Shown: one piece after another, positions 41,969-50,515 of the stretch | Numbering within the stretch: the first letter of the stretch is position 1 | How the letters are laid out: each line of letters starts with the position of its first letter | From: Eubacteriales bacterium | GTDB taxonomy: Bacteria > Bacillota > Clostridia > Oscillospirales > Oscillospiraceae | Length of the DNA: 53,495 nt | Direction: 5' to 3' | NCBI GenBank assembly: GCA_030529655.1 | Contig: JAUMWJ010000009.1 | Location: 1-53,495, forward strand | The notes under the pieces: model-generated | Told to the model about the DNA's origin: nothing | Databases searched by the model: none | The model's input: only the letters and a program-made list of their open reading frames with translations | Position numbers and translations under genes: made by a program

Positions 41969-42865
41969 ATGTCCGTCAAACTGGAACTCTATAAAGTATT
42001 TAAGGAAGTGGCCGAGGCCGGCAATATTACTGCCGCAGCGCAGTCGTTGTATATTTCTCAATCCGCCGTCAGTCAATCGATCAAACAGTTGGAGTCTGAA
42101 CTGCAGACGCGGCTGTTTGCCCGTAATTCTCGGGGTGTATTGCTGACAGCAGACGGCAAAATGCTATACGAATATGTCCGCAGCGCCATGGGGTTGCTGG
42201 AAACAGGTGAGACGAAGCTCTCCCAGACCCGTGAACTGCAAATGGGGCAGTTGGTCATTGGTGCCAGCGACACCGTTACCAGTCAGTTTCTGCTTCCCTA
42301 TCTGGACGCATTTCATCGTCAGTACCCGGCAATTCACATACAAATTGTTTCCGGCCGCAGCCATAAGGTATTGGGTCTGCTGCAGTCGGGCAAAGTGGAT
42401 ATTGCTTTTTCCAGTACCCCCGCTGACACCGGCTCGCTGGATATTTTCCCCTGCTTTGCCACCCATTCCGTCTTTGTTGCCGCGGCTGGTTACCCCTGCA
42501 ACTTCGACCACGATTATACGCTGGAGGAAATTGCCGCTTTTCCGCTGATTTTGCTGGAACGCAAGGCATCTTCTCGCCTGTATCTGGAGAAGTATTTTTT
42601 GCAAAACGGTCTGCATCTGCATCCGGAAATCGAGTTGGGCGCGCGTAGTCTGCTGGTGGATCTGGCCACAATCGGCTTCGGCGTGGCAGGCGTAACAGAA
42701 GAATTTGTGAGCCGCGAGCTGGAAAGCGGTAAACTGCGTAAGTTAAATACCACCTTTGATATTCCGCCTCGCAGTGTGGATATGTGTACATTGCAAGCAG
42801 TTCCCATGACCGCCGCCGCACAGCGTTTTACCGATTATGTCAAGGACAGCTTATCCAAACGATAG
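41969..42865 (+). CDS. LysR-family transcriptional regulator
   Basis: A 298-residue LysR-type regulator. The N-terminal winged helix-turn-helix (about residues 5-62) contains AAAQSLYISQSAVSQSIKQL, and the C-terminal periplasmic-binding-like effector domain covers 90-295. The effector is unknown. The start at 41969 has GAGGTG five bases upstream. It is followed by fhs after 36 bases on the same strand, which suggests that it may control one-carbon metabolism; that is an inference from position only. Confidence 0.9.
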   Translation: MSVKLELYKVFKEVAEAGNITAAAQSLYISQSAVSQSIKQLESELQTRLFARNSRGVLLTADGKMLYEYVRSAMGLLETGETKLSQTRELQMGQLVIGASDTVTSQFLLPYLDAFHRQYPAIHIQIVSGRSHKVLGLLQSGKVDIAFSSTPADTGSLDIFPCFATHSVFVAAAGYPCNFDHDYTLEEIAAFPLILLERKASSRLYLEKYFLQNGLHLHPEIELGARSLLVDLATIGFGVAGVTEEFVSRELESGKLRKLNTTFDIPPRSVDMCTLQAVPMTAAAQRFTDYVKDSLSKR

Positions 42866-42901
42866 TTTTCTGTATTTTGATACCACAATAGGAGGTTTTC
42901 T

Positions 42902-44572
42902 ATGTCTTATCTGTCCGATATTGAAATCGCTCGATCTCATACCATGCGTCCGATCTCCCAGATTGCCGCGCAGTGTGGTATTGATGAATCCTATTTGGAG
43001 CTGTACGGTCGTTACAAGGCCAAAATTGACCTTTCCCTGCTGCAAAATACACCCCATAAGGGTAAATTGATTCTTGTAACTGCTATGACCCCAACGCCTG
43101 CCGGCGAAGGAAAAACCACCACCACTGTCGGTCTGGCTGACGGTCTGCGGAAAATCGGCAAAAAAGCCGTGATCGCTCTGCGCGAGCCGTCTTTAGGCCC
43201 TGTATTCGGCATAAAAGGCGGTGCCGCCGGTGGCGGATACGCACAGGTCGTCCCTATGGAGGACATCAATCTCCATTTTACCGGCGACTTTCACGCAATC
43301 GGTGCTGCCAACAATTTGCTGGCAGCGATGATTGATAACCATATTCATCAAGGTAACGCCCTTGGTATCGATCCCAAACAGATCACCTGGAAGCGCGCTG
43401 TGGACATGAATGACCGGGCTTTGCGCTCCATTACCATCGGTTTGGGCGGCAAAGCAAACGGTATTCCACGGGAAGACGGCTACGATATTACCGTTGCCAG
43501 CGAGATTATGGCCATTTTGTGCCTTGCTACTTCTCTATCCGATCTGAAAGCACGTCTAAGCCGTATCATTGTGGGCTATACCTACGATGGTGCCCCTGTG
43601 ACAGCCGGCGATTTAAAGGCAGCCGGTGCTATGACGGCACTTTTGAAAGATGCACTGAAGCCCAATCTTGTGCAGACACTGGAGGGCACACCTGCTCTCA
43701 TTCACGGCGGTCCCTTTGCCAACATTGCCCACGGCTGCAATTCCATTATGGCGACCCGCATGGCCATGGCATTAGGTGATTACACTGTGACGGAGGCCGG
43801 TTTCGGAGCAGATCTGGGTGCGGAGAAGTTTTTGGACATTAAATGTCGCATGGCCGATTTGCAGGTAGATGCCTGTGTCGTTGTGGCGACTGTCCGCGCT
43901 TTGAAGCATCACGGCGGTGCAGCGAAAGAGGAGCTTGCCCACGAAGATCTTGCCGCATTGGAACGAGGATTGCCCAACCTGCTGCGCCATGTGGAAAATA
44001 TGACGCAGGTTTACGGTCTGCCTACTGTGGTGGCAATCAACGCCTTCCCTACCGACACCCAGGCCGAGCTTGCCTTAATTGCCGAAAAGTGTCACGCATT
44101 GGGCGTGAATGTGGCATTGAGCGAAGTGTGGGCCAAGGGTGGAGAAGGCGGCAAGGCCCTTGCCGAGGAAGTGGTTCGCCTGTGTGAGCAGCCCTCTCAA
44201 TTCCGCTTTTCTTATGATAGCGATTTACCCATTGCCGAAAAAATGGAGCAGATCGTGCAGCGCATCTATCACGGACGCAAGGCAATTCTCACCGAGGAAG
44301 CACGGCAGCAATGCCGGCAGTTGGAATCTTTGGGCTTTGGAAAGCTGCCCGTCTGCATGGCAAAAACCCAGTATTCCTTTTCCGATGACCCCAAGCGTCT
44401 TGGTGCTCCTGAGAACTTCGATGTGACGATCCGGCAGGTGAAGGTGTCCGCCGGTGCCGGCTTTATTGTGGCTTTGACCGGCGCCGTCATGACGATGCCC
44501 GGACTTCCAAAGGTTCCAGCGGCCGAGTCCATTGATGTGGATGAAAACGGGCGTATCATCGGCCTTTTCTGA
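42902..44572 (+). CDS. fhs: Formate-tetrahydrofolate ligase
   Basis: ATP-dependent synthesis of 10-formyl-THF from formate and THF, central to anaerobic one-carbon and purine metabolism. The 556-residue protein has the P-loop-like [12 protein letters not shown] near 63-74 and [20 protein letters not shown] near 97-116, both diagnostic. AGGAGG lies before the ATG. In reverse it can harvest ATP from formyl-THF during purine fermentation, which fits the island at 18661-31864, as do glyA and luxS/mtnN nearby. That role is inference. Confidence 0.97.
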   Translation: MSYLSDIEIARSHTMRPISQIAAQCGIDESYLELYGRYKAKIDLSLLQNTPHKGKLILVTAMTPTPAGEGKTTTTVGLADGLRKIGKKAVIALREPSLGPVFGIKGGAAGGGYAQVVPMEDINLHFTGDFHAIGAANNLLAAMIDNHIHQGNALGIDPKQITWKRAVDMNDRALRSITIGLGGKANGIPREDGYDITVASEIMAILCLATSLSDLKARLSRIIVGYTYDGAPVTAGDLKAAGAMTALLKDALKPNLVQTLEGTPALIHGGPFANIAHGCNSIMATRMAMALGDYTVTEAGFGADLGAEKFLDIKCRMADLQVDACVVVATVRALKHHGGAAKEELAHEDLAALERGLPNLLRHVENMTQVYGLPTVVAINAFPTDTQAELALIAEKCHALGVNVALSEVWAKGGEGGKALAEEVVRLCEQPSQFRFSYDSDLPIAEKMEQIVQRIYHGRKAILTEEARQQCRQLESLGFGKLPVCMAKTQYSFSDDPKRLGAPENFDVTIRQVKVSAGAGFIVALTGAVMTMPGLPKVPAAESIDVDENGRIIGLF

Positions 44573-44579
44573 TGGTTTC

Positions 44580-44625
44580 AACAGTAAAGCAGCATCTGCC
44601 TGTCGGCAGATGCTGCTTTACTGTT
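44580..44625. terminator. Long hairpin between convergent fhs and aminopeptidase genes
   Basis: A perfect 21-base stem (44580-44600 with 44605-44625) with a TGTC loop. No clear T run follows on either side, so it may be a transcription blocker or a mRNA 3'-end stabiliser rather than a classical intrinsic terminator. Confidence 0.65.
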
Positions 44626-44634
44626 ATCAATCGA

Positions 44635-45858
44635 TTAAAACGCCCAGTTGCCGTTACGGAAAATCGGCACCGTCTTACCGTCGCGGCACAGCGCGTCAAT
44701 GTTCATATCCTGCGAGCCGATCATGAAATCCTCATGAATCATGGAGTCATTCACACCCAGCTTACGGCACTCCTCCAGCGTCTTATGCTGGAAGTCCTTG
44801 ATGGTATCGGCAAAGCCCATACCAAGTGCCAGATGGCAGGCAGCATTTTCGTCAAAGAGCGTGTTGTAAAACAGCAGTTCACTCTTGCGAATGGGTGAAT
44901 CATAGGGCACCAATGCACATTCGCCCAGATAGCAGCTGCCCTCGTCCATGTTGATGAGCTTTGTGAGCAGCTCTTCATTCTCATCTGCGTGCCATTCCAC
45001 CGCCTTGCCGCCCTCGAAACGAATCCAGAATCCGTCAATCAGTTGCCCCTGATAGCTTAGCGGCTTGGTGGCATATACAATACCCTCTGCCTCGCCGCGC
45101 ATAGGGGAAATAAAGCATTCCTCTGTGGGAATATTGGGGTTGAAATAGACACCCTGTAAACTGGTTTCACCACCGCCGCTGAACTGCGCTTCGGCGATCA
45201 TACCCACCGTGAGATCGGTACCGTTGGAGGCGGTATAGTGCAGCTTTTCAATGCCCAAGCTGTTTAGATAATCGCAGCGCTCGTGGAGATCACGGTTGTG
45301 ATCCTCCCATGCCGCGATAGGATCCTCCCATACACGGCTGGTGTCCAAAATCGCCTCCCACAGCTTTTCCACCGCCTGAGAGGCCCGCAGGTTCGGAAAC
45401 AGCTTCTTGGCCCACGCCACACCGGGCACGGCGGCAATACACCACTGATACTTGTTTTCAATCTGATCCCGGTACTTCTTGATAAGAGGATACCTCTTCT
45501 GCTGCGCCTTGGCCATTTTCTCCTGATTGACGCCGTTTAGCCCGTCAGGATCCTCCGACAGCAGATAGATGCGGCAGGGAATGGTATCTACATAGTGCTG
45601 CCAACGGGCTTCCTCGTAGTTGGCAAGCTCAGACATGGTACTCAGACTGCAATAGCGCACATTCAGCTTTTGCAGCGGCTGATAACTCCAGTCCACCACA
45701 ACTTTTTTCGCCTTACGCTTGTAGCACTCCTCCACCAGCATTTTCACGAATTCCGGCTGGTCGAGATCGGCGGCAATAAACACCTCCTGCCCCGGCTGAA
45801 CATTGACGCCGCAAGTGGCGATCAAATTGGCATACTTTCGTAATATGGTCTTTTTCAT
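44635..45858 (-). CDS. M29-family aminopeptidase
   Basis: Cytoplasmic metallo-aminopeptidase of the thermophilic (AmpS/PepS) M29 family, 407 residues. The family pattern is visible in NVQPGQEVFIAADLDQ near the N-terminus, DGFWIRFEGGKAVEWHADENE in the middle, and ELLFYNTLFDENAACHLALG and SMIHEDFMIGS near the end, which supply the Glu, His and Asp metal ligands. The start at 45858 has AGGAGA upstream; the ATG at 45876 has none. Single gene. Confidence 0.92.
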   Translation of the reverse strand: MKKTILRKYANLIATCGVNVQPGQEVFIAADLDQPEFVKMLVEECYKRKAKKVVVDWSYQPLQKLNVRYCSLSTMSELANYEEARWQHYVDTIPCRIYLLSEDPDGLNGVNQEKMAKAQQKRYPLIKKYRDQIENKYQWCIAAVPGVAWAKKLFPNLRASQAVEKLWEAILDTSRVWEDPIAAWEDHNRDLHERCDYLNSLGIEKLHYTASNGTDLTVGMIAEAQFSGGGETSLQGVYFNPNIPTEECFISPMRGEAEGIVYATKPLSYQGQLIDGFWIRFEGGKAVEWHADENEELLTKLINMDEGSCYLGECALVPYDSPIRKSELLFYNTLFDENAACHLALGMGFADTIKDFQHKTLEECRKLGVNDSMIHEDFMIGSQDMNIDALCRDGKTVPIFRNGNWAF

Positions 45859-45943
45859 GGTTTCTTCTCCTGTCATTGCATGAAATAACTTATTTTATTG
45901 TACCCACGGTTCCAAAAATTACGCATGGTATGTGTAATACGAT

Positions 45944-46465
45944 TTACCTGTCTGAATCTGGTGCCACCGACGGAATGTCCACAATATCCACTCCTCGATG
46001 CATGGCGTATTCAACAGTACGCCGTGTACCGCCCGGCAAACCGTCATGCACGGCAATCAACAGCGCCGCGTGATCCACCATATAGCGGTTACGCCGCTGC
46101 ATACAGTCGGTGGTGTATTTATCCTGCACCATCGTTTCATAGTCGCATTGAGCCAACAGCTTTTGATACCGTTCCCTTTGTTTGCTGTTCCACCTGTCCG
46201 GCTGTGTAGGACAGGGAATCGCCGCCTCCAAAGTCACCTCCGGGCGCAGCCCGCGCAATTCCAACACCGCTTCACAGAAATACAGGTCACAACCCTGTGC
46301 CATACCGCAGATAAAGTGACGATACCCCTCGTCATACGCCGATAAAGCCGCGCCATAAAGCCGCTTTTTCAGCGCCATACATCTAGGATCGTCCTCATGA
46401 TTCCCCCACGGCAGTTTCCCCGGCCGATGTCCGGAAAAGCAGCAGCTTACCGGTCTTGCGCGCAT
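45944..46465 (-). CDS. SLOG-superfamily (DUF1273, YpsA-like) protein
   Basis: A 173-residue Rossmann-like SLOG protein. CCFSGHRPGKLPWG at the start, ICGMAQGCDLYFCE near 53-65 and LPGGTRRTVEYA near the end are the nucleotide-binding-type motifs. SLOG domains bind nucleotide-derived ligands; YpsA-type proteins are linked to cell-division or stress phenotypes in Bacillus, but its role here is unknown. GGAGGTGATGTC precedes the start. Single gene. Confidence 0.8.
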   Translation of the reverse strand: MRARPVSCCFSGHRPGKLPWGNHEDDPRCMALKKRLYGAALSAYDEGYRHFICGMAQGCDLYFCEAVLELRGLRPEVTLEAAIPCPTQPDRWNSKQRERYQKLLAQCDYETMVQDKYTTDCMQRRNRYMVDHAALLIAVHDGLPGGTRRTVEYAMHRGVDIVDIPSVAPDSDR

Positions 46466-46531
46466 GACATCACCTCCGCTCGTTTACATTATAGAACAAA
46501 TTTTCTATTTTGTAAAGAGGTTCCACGAAAA

Positions 46532-46560
46532 ACATGGCAAAGGCCATTCCTTTGCCATGT
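46532..46560 (-). terminator. Terminator of glyA
   Basis: A 12-base perfect stem (46532-46543 with 46549-46560); read on the minus strand it is followed by a T-rich run. Confidence 0.82.
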
Positions 46561-46565
46561 TGTGA

Positions 46566-47744
46566 TTACAGCGCCGCCTGCATTTCCTTCAAGCAGCGAT
46601 CAATTTCCTGTGCCACACGGATGAAATCCGCCTCCGTATACCCCTTAGTTGTCATGGCGGCTGTTCCGATACGCACGCCGGAGGTCTGCTGGGGAGAACG
46701 GGTCTCGCCGGGCACACAGTTTTTATTCAGTGTGATATGGCGGCGATCCAACTCCTCCTGCACCTGCTTGCCGGTCAGGCCGGTCTTTGTCAAGTCAATG
46801 AGGAACAGGTGGTTATCCGTGCCGCCGGTGACTACATCATACCCAAGGCGGATAAATTCTTCACACATGGCACGGCTGTTTTTCACCACCTGATGAATAT
46901 AGTCAGCAAACGCATCAGAGCAAGCCTCCTCCGCCGCCACGGCTTTGGCGGCGATCACATGAAGCAAAGGACCTCCCTGGGATCCGGGGAACACGGCACT
47001 ATCCACCTTTTTAGCAAGCTCCTGCTTACAGAATATCATACCGCCACGAGGGCCACGCAGTGTTTTGTGGGTGGTGGTGGTCACAATATCCGCCAAGCCA
47101 AAGGGAGAGGGATGGTCGCCTGCTGCCACAAGGCCTGCAATGTGCGCCATATCCACCATAAAGTAGGCACCTACGCTCTTGGCAATGTTTGCAAAAGCGG
47201 CAAAATCCAGCTGACGGCTATAAGCGGAAGCACCGGCCAGGATGAGCTGCGGACGGAACTGCTCCGCCTTCCGACGCACATCGTCATAGTCGATGCGGCC
47301 ATCAGCGGTCACGTTGTAAAACACCATGCGGTACAGCTTACCGCTGAAATTGACAGACGAACCGTGTGTCAGATGACCGCCATTACTCAAATCCATCGCC
47401 AGGATGGTATCGCCCGGCTTCAGCACGCTGAAATAGGCAGCCAAGTTGGCACTGGCACCGCTGTGTGGCTGGACATTGACATGGTAATCGGTGTGGAACA
47501 CCTTGCGCCACATATCGCAGCAATATTCCTCGATCTCATTGACATATTCGCATCCGCCGTAATAGCGTCCCTTGTTACCGGAAGTACGCTGGGTAGGATA
47601 GCCCTCGGCATATTTATTGGTCAGGCAGGAGCCCAGCGCGCGCAGCACATCTTCGCTGACAAAATTTTCACTGGCGATCAGCTCGATATTTTCGTTTTGA
47701 CGCTGTGCTTCTTGTTCAATCATCGCAAAAACCTGAGAGGACAT
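46566..47744 (-). CDS. glyA: Serine hydroxymethyltransferase
   Basis: PLP enzyme interconverting serine plus THF with glycine plus 5,10-methylene-THF. The 392-residue protein shows ELIASENFVS near 20, YAEGYPTQR near 43, GASAYSRQLDF in the middle, and the Schiff-base lysine in TTTHKTLRGPRGG near 226. It is a little shorter than most SHMTs. The start at 47744 is favoured by AAAGGTGG about eight bases upstream; ATG 47750 is closer than usual to that site. It has its own promoter and terminator. Confidence 0.96.
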   Translation of the reverse strand: MSSQVFAMIEQEAQRQNENIELIASENFVSEDVLRALGSCLTNKYAEGYPTQRTSGNKGRYYGGCEYVNEIEEYCCDMWRKVFHTDYHVNVQPHSGASANLAAYFSVLKPGDTILAMDLSNGGHLTHGSSVNFSGKLYRMVFYNVTADGRIDYDDVRRKAEQFRPQLILAGASAYSRQLDFAAFANIAKSVGAYFMVDMAHIAGLVAAGDHPSPFGLADIVTTTTHKTLRGPRGGMIFCKQELAKKVDSAVFPGSQGGPLLHVIAAKAVAAEEACSDAFADYIHQVVKNSRAMCEEFIRLGYDVVTGGTDNHLFLIDLTKTGLTGKQVQEELDRRHITLNKNCVPGETRSPQQTSGVRIGTAAMTTKGYTEADFIRVAQEIDRCLKEMQAAL

Positions 47745-47779
47745 AACCATTCCACCTTTAAAGAAAAACATTTTCAACA

Positions 47780-47808
47780 AGTGTAGCAGAAAAAGGAGAA
47801 AAAAGCAA
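47780..47808 (-). promoter_or_regulatory. Promoter of glyA
   Basis: On the minus strand TTGCTT (47803-47808) and TACACT (47780-47785) with a 17-base spacer. Confidence 0.6.
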
Positions 47809-47819
47809 CTGATTTATAC

Positions 47820-47848
47820 TTGCCAAATGCGCCGTTTTCGTTTATAGT
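47820..47848 (+). promoter_or_regulatory. Promoter of the ribU transcript
   Basis: TTGCCA (47820-47825) and TATAGT (47843-47848) with a 17-base spacer, about 25 bases upstream of the FMN riboswitch. Confidence 0.65.
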
Positions 47849-47874
47849 ATAGGTAGAAAACAACAGGATATTTG

Positions 47875-47990
47875 TCTTCGGGGCGGGGTGAAAGTCCCCA
47901 CCGGCGGTACAGTCCGCGAGCGGCTCTAATGAGCGGCAGGAACCGGCGCAATTCCGGTACCGACAGTGATAGTCTGGATGAGAGAAGGCG
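47875..47990 (+). ncRNA. FMN riboswitch (RFN element)
   Basis: The conserved RFN blocks are present in order: GGGGCGGGGTGAAAGTCCCC, ACCGGCGGT, AGTCCGCGAGC, GAACCGGCGCAATTCCGGT, ACCGACAGTGATAGTC and GGATGAGAGAAGGCG. In Firmicutes FMN binding stops expression of riboflavin genes, here the transporter ribU. A hairpin with a T tail at 48029-48062 is the likely terminator of the switch. Confidence 0.96.
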
Positions 47991-48028
47991 TGTACGGCAT
48001 TCGTTTGCGATGCTCTTTTTGATGCGTG

Positions 48029-48062
48029 CACCTTGGAAGGCAATTCTTCCGAGGTGTTTTAC
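48029..48062 (+). terminator. Expression-platform terminator of the FMN riboswitch
   Basis: An 11-base stem with one G-T pair (48029-48039 with 48046-48056) followed by TTTTACTT, between the riboswitch and the ribU ribosome site. Confidence 0.75.
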
Positions 48063-48081
48063 TTATCACAAAGGAGTGTCA

Positions 48082-48693
48082 ATGATTATGACGCAAAAAA
48101 AGAGAACCCATCACATCGCCGTGGCCGCTATGCTGACGGCAGTCGCATTCATCCTGCAGTTCATCGAATTTTCCATTCCCCTGATGCCCTCTTTTGTGAA
48201 GCTGGACATCAGCGATCTGCCTGCCCTATTGGGCACGTTCTCTCTGGGCCCGGTTTACGGTGTGGCAATTCAACTGGCGAAAAACCTGATGCACTTACCC
48301 TTCGGCACTTCCGCCGGCGTGGGTGAGCTTTCCAACTTCCTGCTGGGCGCAGTATTTGTTCTGGTGGCAGGCCTCATTTATCAGCGTCATAAGAGCCGCA
48401 AGACAGCGCTGATTGGCTCTATTGTGGGTGCCATTGCCATGGCGGTGATTTCCCTGCCGCTGAACTATTTTCTGATCTATCCCGCCTATGTAATCGTCTA
48501 CGGTCTGCCGCTGGAAGCCATTATCGATATGTATCAGGAGATTTTAGGCACCGTGGCACAGGTTCCCACGCAAAACGCCCTTTTGAACTGCCTGCTCATT
48601 TTTAACGTACCGTTTACACTTTTCAAGGGCGTGTTGGATGTGGTGCTGTGTTTCTTGATCTACAAACCGCTCAGTCCGCTGCTGCACAAATAA
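48082..48693 (+). CDS. ribU: Riboflavin ECF transporter S component RibU
   Basis: Substrate-binding membrane subunit of the riboflavin energy-coupling-factor importer; the shared ECF module must be encoded elsewhere. The 203-residue protein has about six membrane segments and the S-component features FIEFSIPLMPSFVKLDISDL and NLMHLPFGTSAGVGELSNFL. Control by the FMN riboswitch just upstream supports riboflavin as substrate. ATG 48082 has AAGGAG five bases before; ATG 48088 is a possible alternative. Confidence 0.95.
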   Translation: MIMTQKKRTHHIAVAAMLTAVAFILQFIEFSIPLMPSFVKLDISDLPALLGTFSLGPVYGVAIQLAKNLMHLPFGTSAGVGELSNFLLGAVFVLVAGLIYQRHKSRKTALIGSIVGAIAMAVISLPLNYFLIYPAYVIVYGLPLEAIIDMYQEILGTVAQVPTQNALLNCLLIFNVPFTLFKGVLDVVLCFLIYKPLSPLLHK

Positions 48694-48773
48694 AATATTC
48701 AACATTTATTCATGATTTTTCCTTTGCAACGGGGTATAATCCGTGGTAATGGAAAGATAGGAGGAGTTCTCCC

Positions 48774-49640
48774 TTGAAAAAAATCTACGAATCGGTGGAT
48801 CGCTTCTGCGCCCGTCATCCGCGCTTTGGCATTACTAACTTGATGCGTTATATTGTCATTGGCAATGCGGTGGTCTATTTTCTTATGATGCTCACCCGTA
48901 ACAGTGACGCCAATGCGCTGCGTTTTCTCACCTTCGATCTCACTTCGCTGCTGCATGGTGAGGTCTGGCGTATCATCACCTTCATCTTCGTTCCCAACTA
49001 CGGCGGTCCTTTTCTGCTGCTGATCGCTTTGTATTTCTATTACTGGATCGGCTCTACGCTGGAGCGTGAATGGGGAACGGCGAAGTTCAATCTCTACTAT
49101 TTCAGCGGTGTGTTACTGACGGTCATCGGCACTGTTCTCGCTTCCCTGATCGCCGGTACCAACTTTACCATCGCCGGCACAGAGTATGTGAATCTGTCCA
49201 TGTTTCTGGCCTTTGCCCTGCTCTTCCCCAATACACAGGTGTTGCTGTTCTTCTTTATCCCCATCAAAATGAAGTGGCTGGCGATTGTGGACGGCGTTTT
49301 ATTCGCTTTCAATATTCTCTCCTCTCTCATAGCCGGCAACTGGGCAGGTGTGGTACTGCCGTTGGTGGCGTTGTTGAACTTCTTTGTGTTCATCTACCCC
49401 GAAGTGCATTACTTTACCGAGCGCAAAAAGTACCAGCATTCCCGCCAAACAGTACACTTCAAGCAGGCTGTCAAACAGCAGCAACAACAGCGCGGCTATC
49501 ACCATAAATGCGCCGTCTGCGGCAAGACCGATACAGATTATCCAAATCTGCAATTCCGCTATTGCAGTAAGTGTGCCGGCTATCACTGCTACTGCGAAGA
49601 CCACATCTTCACCCATGTGCATTTCACTGAGGAAACCTGA
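48774..49640 (+). CDS. Rhomboid-like membrane protein with C-terminal zinc ribbon, probably inactive
   Basis: A 288-residue protein with six predicted membrane segments in rhomboid order (HGEVWRIITFIF then STLEREWGTAKFNLYYFSG). The catalytic GxSG motif is not evident in the expected segment (VNLSMFLAFALLFPN), and the usual His-Asn pair after the first loop is absent, so it is probably a pseudoprotease. The soluble tail has two CxxC-type pairs (CAVCGKTD and CSKCAGYHCYC) suggesting zinc binding. The start is TTG at 48774, preceded by TAGGAGGAG. It is separated from ribU and has its own TATAAT at 48735. Confidence 0.82.
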   Translation: MKKIYESVDRFCARHPRFGITNLMRYIVIGNAVVYFLMMLTRNSDANALRFLTFDLTSLLHGEVWRIITFIFVPNYGGPFLLLIALYFYYWIGSTLEREWGTAKFNLYYFSGVLLTVIGTVLASLIAGTNFTIAGTEYVNLSMFLAFALLFPNTQVLLFFFIPIKMKWLAIVDGVLFAFNILSSLIAGNWAGVVLPLVALLNFFVFIYPEVHYFTERKKYQHSRQTVHFKQAVKQQQQQRGYHHKCAVCGKTDTDYPNLQFRYCSKCAGYHCYCEDHIFTHVHFTEET

Positions 49641-49660
49641 ACAAACGAACAAATGTGATA

Positions 49661-49700
49661 AGACCAGCCGAAGAAAAATTTCTTCGGCTGGTCTGTTTTT
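49661..49700 (+). terminator. Terminator after the rhomboid-like gene
   Basis: A 16-base perfect stem (49661-49676 with 49679-49694) followed by GTTTTT. Confidence 0.92.
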
Positions 49701-49778
49701 GCATATCACATTGAAATTGGTTAGTGTTCTGAGTGACAAGTTGACACATATGGATTCTTATATTTTATCATAAAACTA

Positions 49779-50405
49779 TTATGCAATGGCATCCACATTC
49801 TCTGCTATATTTTTCTTTGCAATATCAGAAAAGTAAACTGCATTTTCATCCTCTCCACCGGCGCAATCCGTTGCAGTCAAGGTTGTTCCGTCTAATACAT
49901 AGGCACTGTTTTCTTCTACTGCTCCATTCATAGGATCGGCTCCTCTCCATACACTGTGAATATGATTTTCTCCACAAATATAAGTGATATATGAACCGTT
50001 TGCGGTACTACACTGCTCAAATGTACCATGAGCCCCCATATCCTGCGGGTCTTTCAGCAATACAGCATTTCCATCTGCGTAAGTATAAACAGATATCGGA
50101 GCCCATCTGAAATTTACTTCTGATAGAGCAATTAGTTCTGGTACCCCGTCCTGATTGATGTCTGCAATCGCAAAGCAATCATAATGGTTACCAAACATTT
50201 CTATGTTTTCATCGTAGCCAAAAGATGCATCCCTTAATTCCGCGTGTTCACTCTCGATAGCAGGTGCTGCTCTCAAAATCTCCTGGTATGCCAACAGGGC
50301 CTTTGCCTTTAATTCTTCTTTTGAATCACTTGATGACATACCGCAACCGCTCAAAACTATTACAAGCGTTACGCTGCATACTAATAGGATACACTTTAAT
50401 TTCAT
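49779..50405 (-). CDS. Lipoprotein of unknown function
   Basis: A 208-residue secreted lipoprotein: signal MKLKCILLVCSVTLVIVLSGC with the lipidated Cys at about residue 21, then a Ser-Lys-rich linker and a domain with DINQDGVPELI, a calcium-binding-like VCBS/EF-type loop. I do not recognise the family. The start at 50405 has GGAGG before it. The DNA is visibly more AT-rich than its neighbours, a mild sign of acquisition. Confidence 0.8.
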   Translation of the reverse strand: MKLKCILLVCSVTLVIVLSGCGMSSSDSKEELKAKALLAYQEILRAAPAIESEHAELRDASFGYDENIEMFGNHYDCFAIADINQDGVPELIALSEVNFRWAPISVYTYADGNAVLLKDPQDMGAHGTFEQCSTANGSYITYICGENHIHSVWRGADPMNGAVEENSAYVLDGTTLTATDCAGGEDENAVYFSDIAKKNIAENVDAIA

Positions 50406-50515
50406 ATTTATTTCCTCCAATTATATTATCGATTTCCCGATAGGTATAAAAACGCAATTCCAGAAAACTATACAAACCCACAAATGGCGTTTGTTTATAT
50501 CTACTCACAAAGCAA

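Noticed and set aside
42866-42901. THF riboswitch before fhs
   Set aside because: The gap to the LysR gene is only 36 bases, too short, and no conserved bases are seen.
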